A stretch of 8,100 nt of DNA, taken from positions 1 through 8,100 of the forward strand of contig CAQVQZ010000100.1 in assembly GCA_948902155.1 (NCBI GenBank), given 5' to 3'. The notes beneath the pieces were generated by a model that was not told the DNA's origin, made no database searches, and saw nothing but the letters and a program-made list of their open reading frames with translations. This document shows, piece after piece, positions 6,744 to 8,100 of the stretch (within the stretch, counting starts at the first letter, position 1; each line of letters begins with the position of its first letter). Both the position numbers and the translations under genes were made by a program. This stretch comes from an uncultured Oscillibacter sp. Lineage in GTDB: Bacteria; Bacillota_A; Clostridia; Oscillospirales; Oscillospiraceae.

Positions 6744-6777
6744 AACTCCCCTATACCCAATTGGGTATAGGGGAGTT
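6744..6777 (-). terminator. Palindromic intrinsic terminator of the SLH gene
   Basis: A perfect 34-bp palindrome with 17-base arms (AACTCCCCTATACCCAA and its complement) lies 15 bases past the stop of the SLH-domain gene. In the minus-strand RNA the stem ends in GGGGAGTTTTC, giving a short U-run. It should insulate the BlaI-M56 operon, whose own promoter lies about 100 bases further on. The palindrome has no unpaired centre, so the loop in RNA would have to open the middle AATT. Confidence 0.75.
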
Positions 6778-6792
6778 CGACAAATGTACCGT

Positions 6793-7767
6793 TTATTTTT
6801 TGGCCCGGTACAGGAAGGTGACGATCTGGCCCCGCGTGCAGGCGCGGTCGGGGCTGAAGGTGTTTTCCCCGGTGCCGGAGGTGATGCCCTGCTTGGCCTC
6901 CCAGGCCACCGCTTTCGAATAGGCGGCGTCCTTCGACACATCCCCAAAGGCGCTGCCCTCCGCGACGGCCGGGGAACCGGCGCTCTTATAGAGGAACTCC
7001 GCCAGCTGGCCTCTGGTGGTAGCATCGTCCGGGTGGAACGCGCCGCCGGAGACGATTCCCTGCTCCGCGGCCCACAGCAGGGCGTCGTGGTAATACGCGG
7101 TCTCCTTCACATCTGTAAAGGGATCGTCCTTGCTCTTGGGGGCGGGGGAGCCGTTCGCCCGCCACAGGAGCGTGATGGTCTGGGCGCGGGTGCAGGTCTG
7201 GTCGGGGCTGAAAGTGGTCTCCGTGGTGCCGGAGGCGATTCCCTTCTGCACCGCCCACTGGACCGCTTCGTAATAATACGCGTCGGCCTTCACATCGGAG
7301 AACTGCACCGTCTTCTTGGGCGCGGGAGCTTCTGCCGCCGGAGCGGCGCGCACGGGGGCTGCCGCCGCGGGAGCGGAAGGCGTGGGCACGGACTTCTGCG
7401 GCTCCGCGGCGGCGGGCTGTCCCGCGCCCTTCATGAGAGCGCTCAGTTCCGCCGTCAGCTTCGCGACCGCGTCGGCGGAGGCGTCCCCGCTGTCCAGAAG
7501 CGTCTGCGCTTTCTGGATGCAGTTGTCGAGGGCCTCGTTTCTGCTGGGAAGAGAGTCCGCCAGCTGTTTGGCCTCCTCCAGCAGTTTGCGCAGCACGGCG
7601 ATCACCTGCTCCGGGGCCTTCTCCGTCAGCTCCGCCAGGTTTTCCACCTTTTTGACGCCCTGGAGCACGCTCTTGGCCGCGTCGCCCGCGCCGCCGCCCA
7701 GCTTTTCCGCCTTCTCCAGCCCCTGGATCGCGCCCTTTGCCAGCTTACCGGCATCGAAATTCAACAT
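6793..7767 (-). CDS. SLH-domain protein without a visible signal peptide
   Basis: The 324-residue product has three parts. Residues 1-115 are charged and helical, rich in Ala, Leu, Lys and Glu (LAKGAIQGLEKAEKLGGG ... AELTEKAPEQVIAVLRKLLE), and could form coiled coils. Residues 116-152 are an Ala/Pro/Gln linker. Residues about 155-321 are three S-layer homology repeats, starting FSDVKADAYYYEAV (156), FTDVKETAYYHDAL (217) and FGDVSKDAAYSKAV (274). In place of the canonical ITRAE signature they read CTRAQ, TTRGQ and CTRGQ. SLH repeats normally bind pyruvylated secondary cell-wall polymer on exported proteins, yet the N-terminus has no hydrophobic export signal. The ATG at 7767 is chosen for the AAAGGCGG 8 nt upstream; a TTG at 7800 would add 11 residues (LDEFLRKADRT, its first residue read as Met) and still no signal. 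SLH repeats 1 and 3 are also similar in DNA (7191-7252 and 6837-6898, 48 of 62 bases identical by my count), suggesting internal duplication. Function unknown. Confidence 0.87.
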   Translation of the reverse strand: MLNFDAGKLAKGAIQGLEKAEKLGGGAGDAAKSVLQGVKKVENLAELTEKAPEQVIAVLRKLLEEAKQLADSLPSRNEALDNCIQKAQTLLDSGDASADAVAKLTAELSALMKGAGQPAAAEPQKSVPTPSAPAAAAPVRAAPAAEAPAPKKTVQFSDVKADAYYYEAVQWAVQKGIASGTTETTFSPDQTCTRAQTITLLWRANGSPAPKSKDDPFTDVKETAYYHDALLWAAEQGIVSGGAFHPDDATTRGQLAEFLYKSAGSPAVAEGSAFGDVSKDAAYSKAVAWEAKQGITSGTGENTFSPDRACTRGQIVTFLYRAKK

Positions 7768-7775
7768 GGTCCTAT

Positions 7776-7783
7776 CCGCCTTT
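7776..7783 (-). promoter_or_regulatory. Ribosome binding site of the SLH gene
   Basis: AAAGGCGG on the minus strand, 8 nt before the ATG at 7767. It lies inside the longer TTG-started frame, which argues for the internal ATG as the true start. Confidence 0.6.
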
Positions 7784-7825
7784 CTTAAAAATTCATCCAA
7801 TGGAAAGATCTATTCCGTACGATCA

Positions 7826-7854
7826 AATATAGCATACGTCTCCGGCTGTGTCGA
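7826..7854 (-). promoter_or_regulatory. Probable sigma-A promoter of the SLH gene
   Basis: On the minus strand TCGACA (7849-7854) and TATATT (7826-7831) are separated by 17 bases, each one mismatch from consensus. Transcription would start near 7819, giving a leader of about 50 bases. An overlapping alternative is TTGACT with TATGCT at a 19-base spacer. Confidence 0.5.
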
Positions 7855-8050
7855 GAGTCAATTTTGGAAGCCGGTGGGAGAAACGGAAGGAATTTACAAG
7901 ATGTCGGCGGCAGCTGGAAATGTCCCAATCGGAGTTTTGCATGTAAGAGCGATTATCAATTGTCTGTTCCTCCACCAAATGGACATTGGACGAACACCTA
8001 TTATTTTAAAGGCGGCTTTGCCGTGATGGTGTGGCTCTGATGTCGAAACG
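7855..8050. other. Gene-free stretch upstream of the SLH gene
   Basis: No recognisable gene on either strand, and visibly more AT-rich than the flanking coding DNA. One plus-strand frame is open from 7789 to a TGA at 8038-8040, but it has no usable start and its product (for example HWTNTYYFKGGFAVMVWL at the end) is not one I recognise. A decayed 3' gene end is possible because a plus-strand terminator follows 10 bases later. Confidence 0.4.
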
Positions 8051-8094
8051 AACAGCGGAGGTCAAGGTGTAAAAGCCTTGGCCTCCGCTGTTTT
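8051..8094 (+). terminator. Strong plus-strand intrinsic terminator
   Basis: The arms 8051-8067 (AACAGCGGAGGTCAAGG) and 8076-8092 pair over 17 positions with one G-U pair and an 8-base loop, running straight into TTTTATGCTT. The T-run is on the plus strand only, yet no plus-strand gene is recognisable upstream in this window. Confidence 0.75.
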
Positions 8095-8100
8095 ATGCTT

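Noticed and set aside
6197..6760. Longer start for the M56 gene, extending its frame to 6760
   Set aside because: The extension would run through the BlaI-type gene, the promoter and both operators in another frame. The ATGA overlap and GGAGG support the start at 6196.

Overview
The window looks like GC-rich Firmicutes DNA, most likely from a gut Oscillospiraceae-type Clostridium. This is inferred from three things: a BlaI/M56 regulatory pair with a large extracellular domain of a style common in that group, an SLH-domain protein, and a conjugative-element type SpaA-like surface protein. No marker gene (rRNA or tRNA) is present, so the assignment is tentative. Every gene I can support reads on the minus strand, right to left; the long plus-strand frames are antisense shadows.

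Layout, in transcription order from the right. (1) Positions 7801-8100 hold a plus-strand hairpin terminator (8051-8094), no recognisable gene, and a promoter for the next gene. (2) Positions 6793-7767 encode a 324-residue protein with a helical N-terminus, an Ala/Pro linker and three SLH repeats, but no visible signal peptide. It ends at a perfect 34-bp palindromic terminator (6744-6777). (3) A near-consensus sigma-A promoter (6612-6640) overlapped by two BlaI-type operators drives a two-gene operon. The operon encodes a BlaI/MecI-family repressor (6193-6579) and, overlapping it by ATGA, a 1116-residue M56/BlaR1-type membrane metallopeptidase (2846-6196). In place of the penicillin-binding domain of BlaR1 the latter carries about 800 residues of unassigned extracellular sequence.

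(4) About 20 bases after the peptidase stop the sequence turns abruptly into the interior of a SpaA/Cna-B repeat surface protein. Its N-terminus is missing and its frame is broken near 2340-2355. The remainder runs to a C-terminus ending in LPRTGY at 823, followed by a hairpin. (5) Positions 2-745 encode a protein, open at the window edge, that joins an SSB-like OB fold to a ParB/KorB-type helix-turn-helix region. A perfect 34-bp hairpin lies in the DNA for its linker.

Interpretation: positions 1 to about 2825 look like mobile-element (ICE or plasmid) cargo. Positions about 2846 to 8100 look like chromosomal envelope-sensing genes. The two join at a sharp boundary just after the peptidase stop, which could be a real rearrangement or an assembly join. 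The operon most likely works as a self-regulated sensing circuit: the M56 protein senses an external ligand and relieves BlaI repression of its own promoter.
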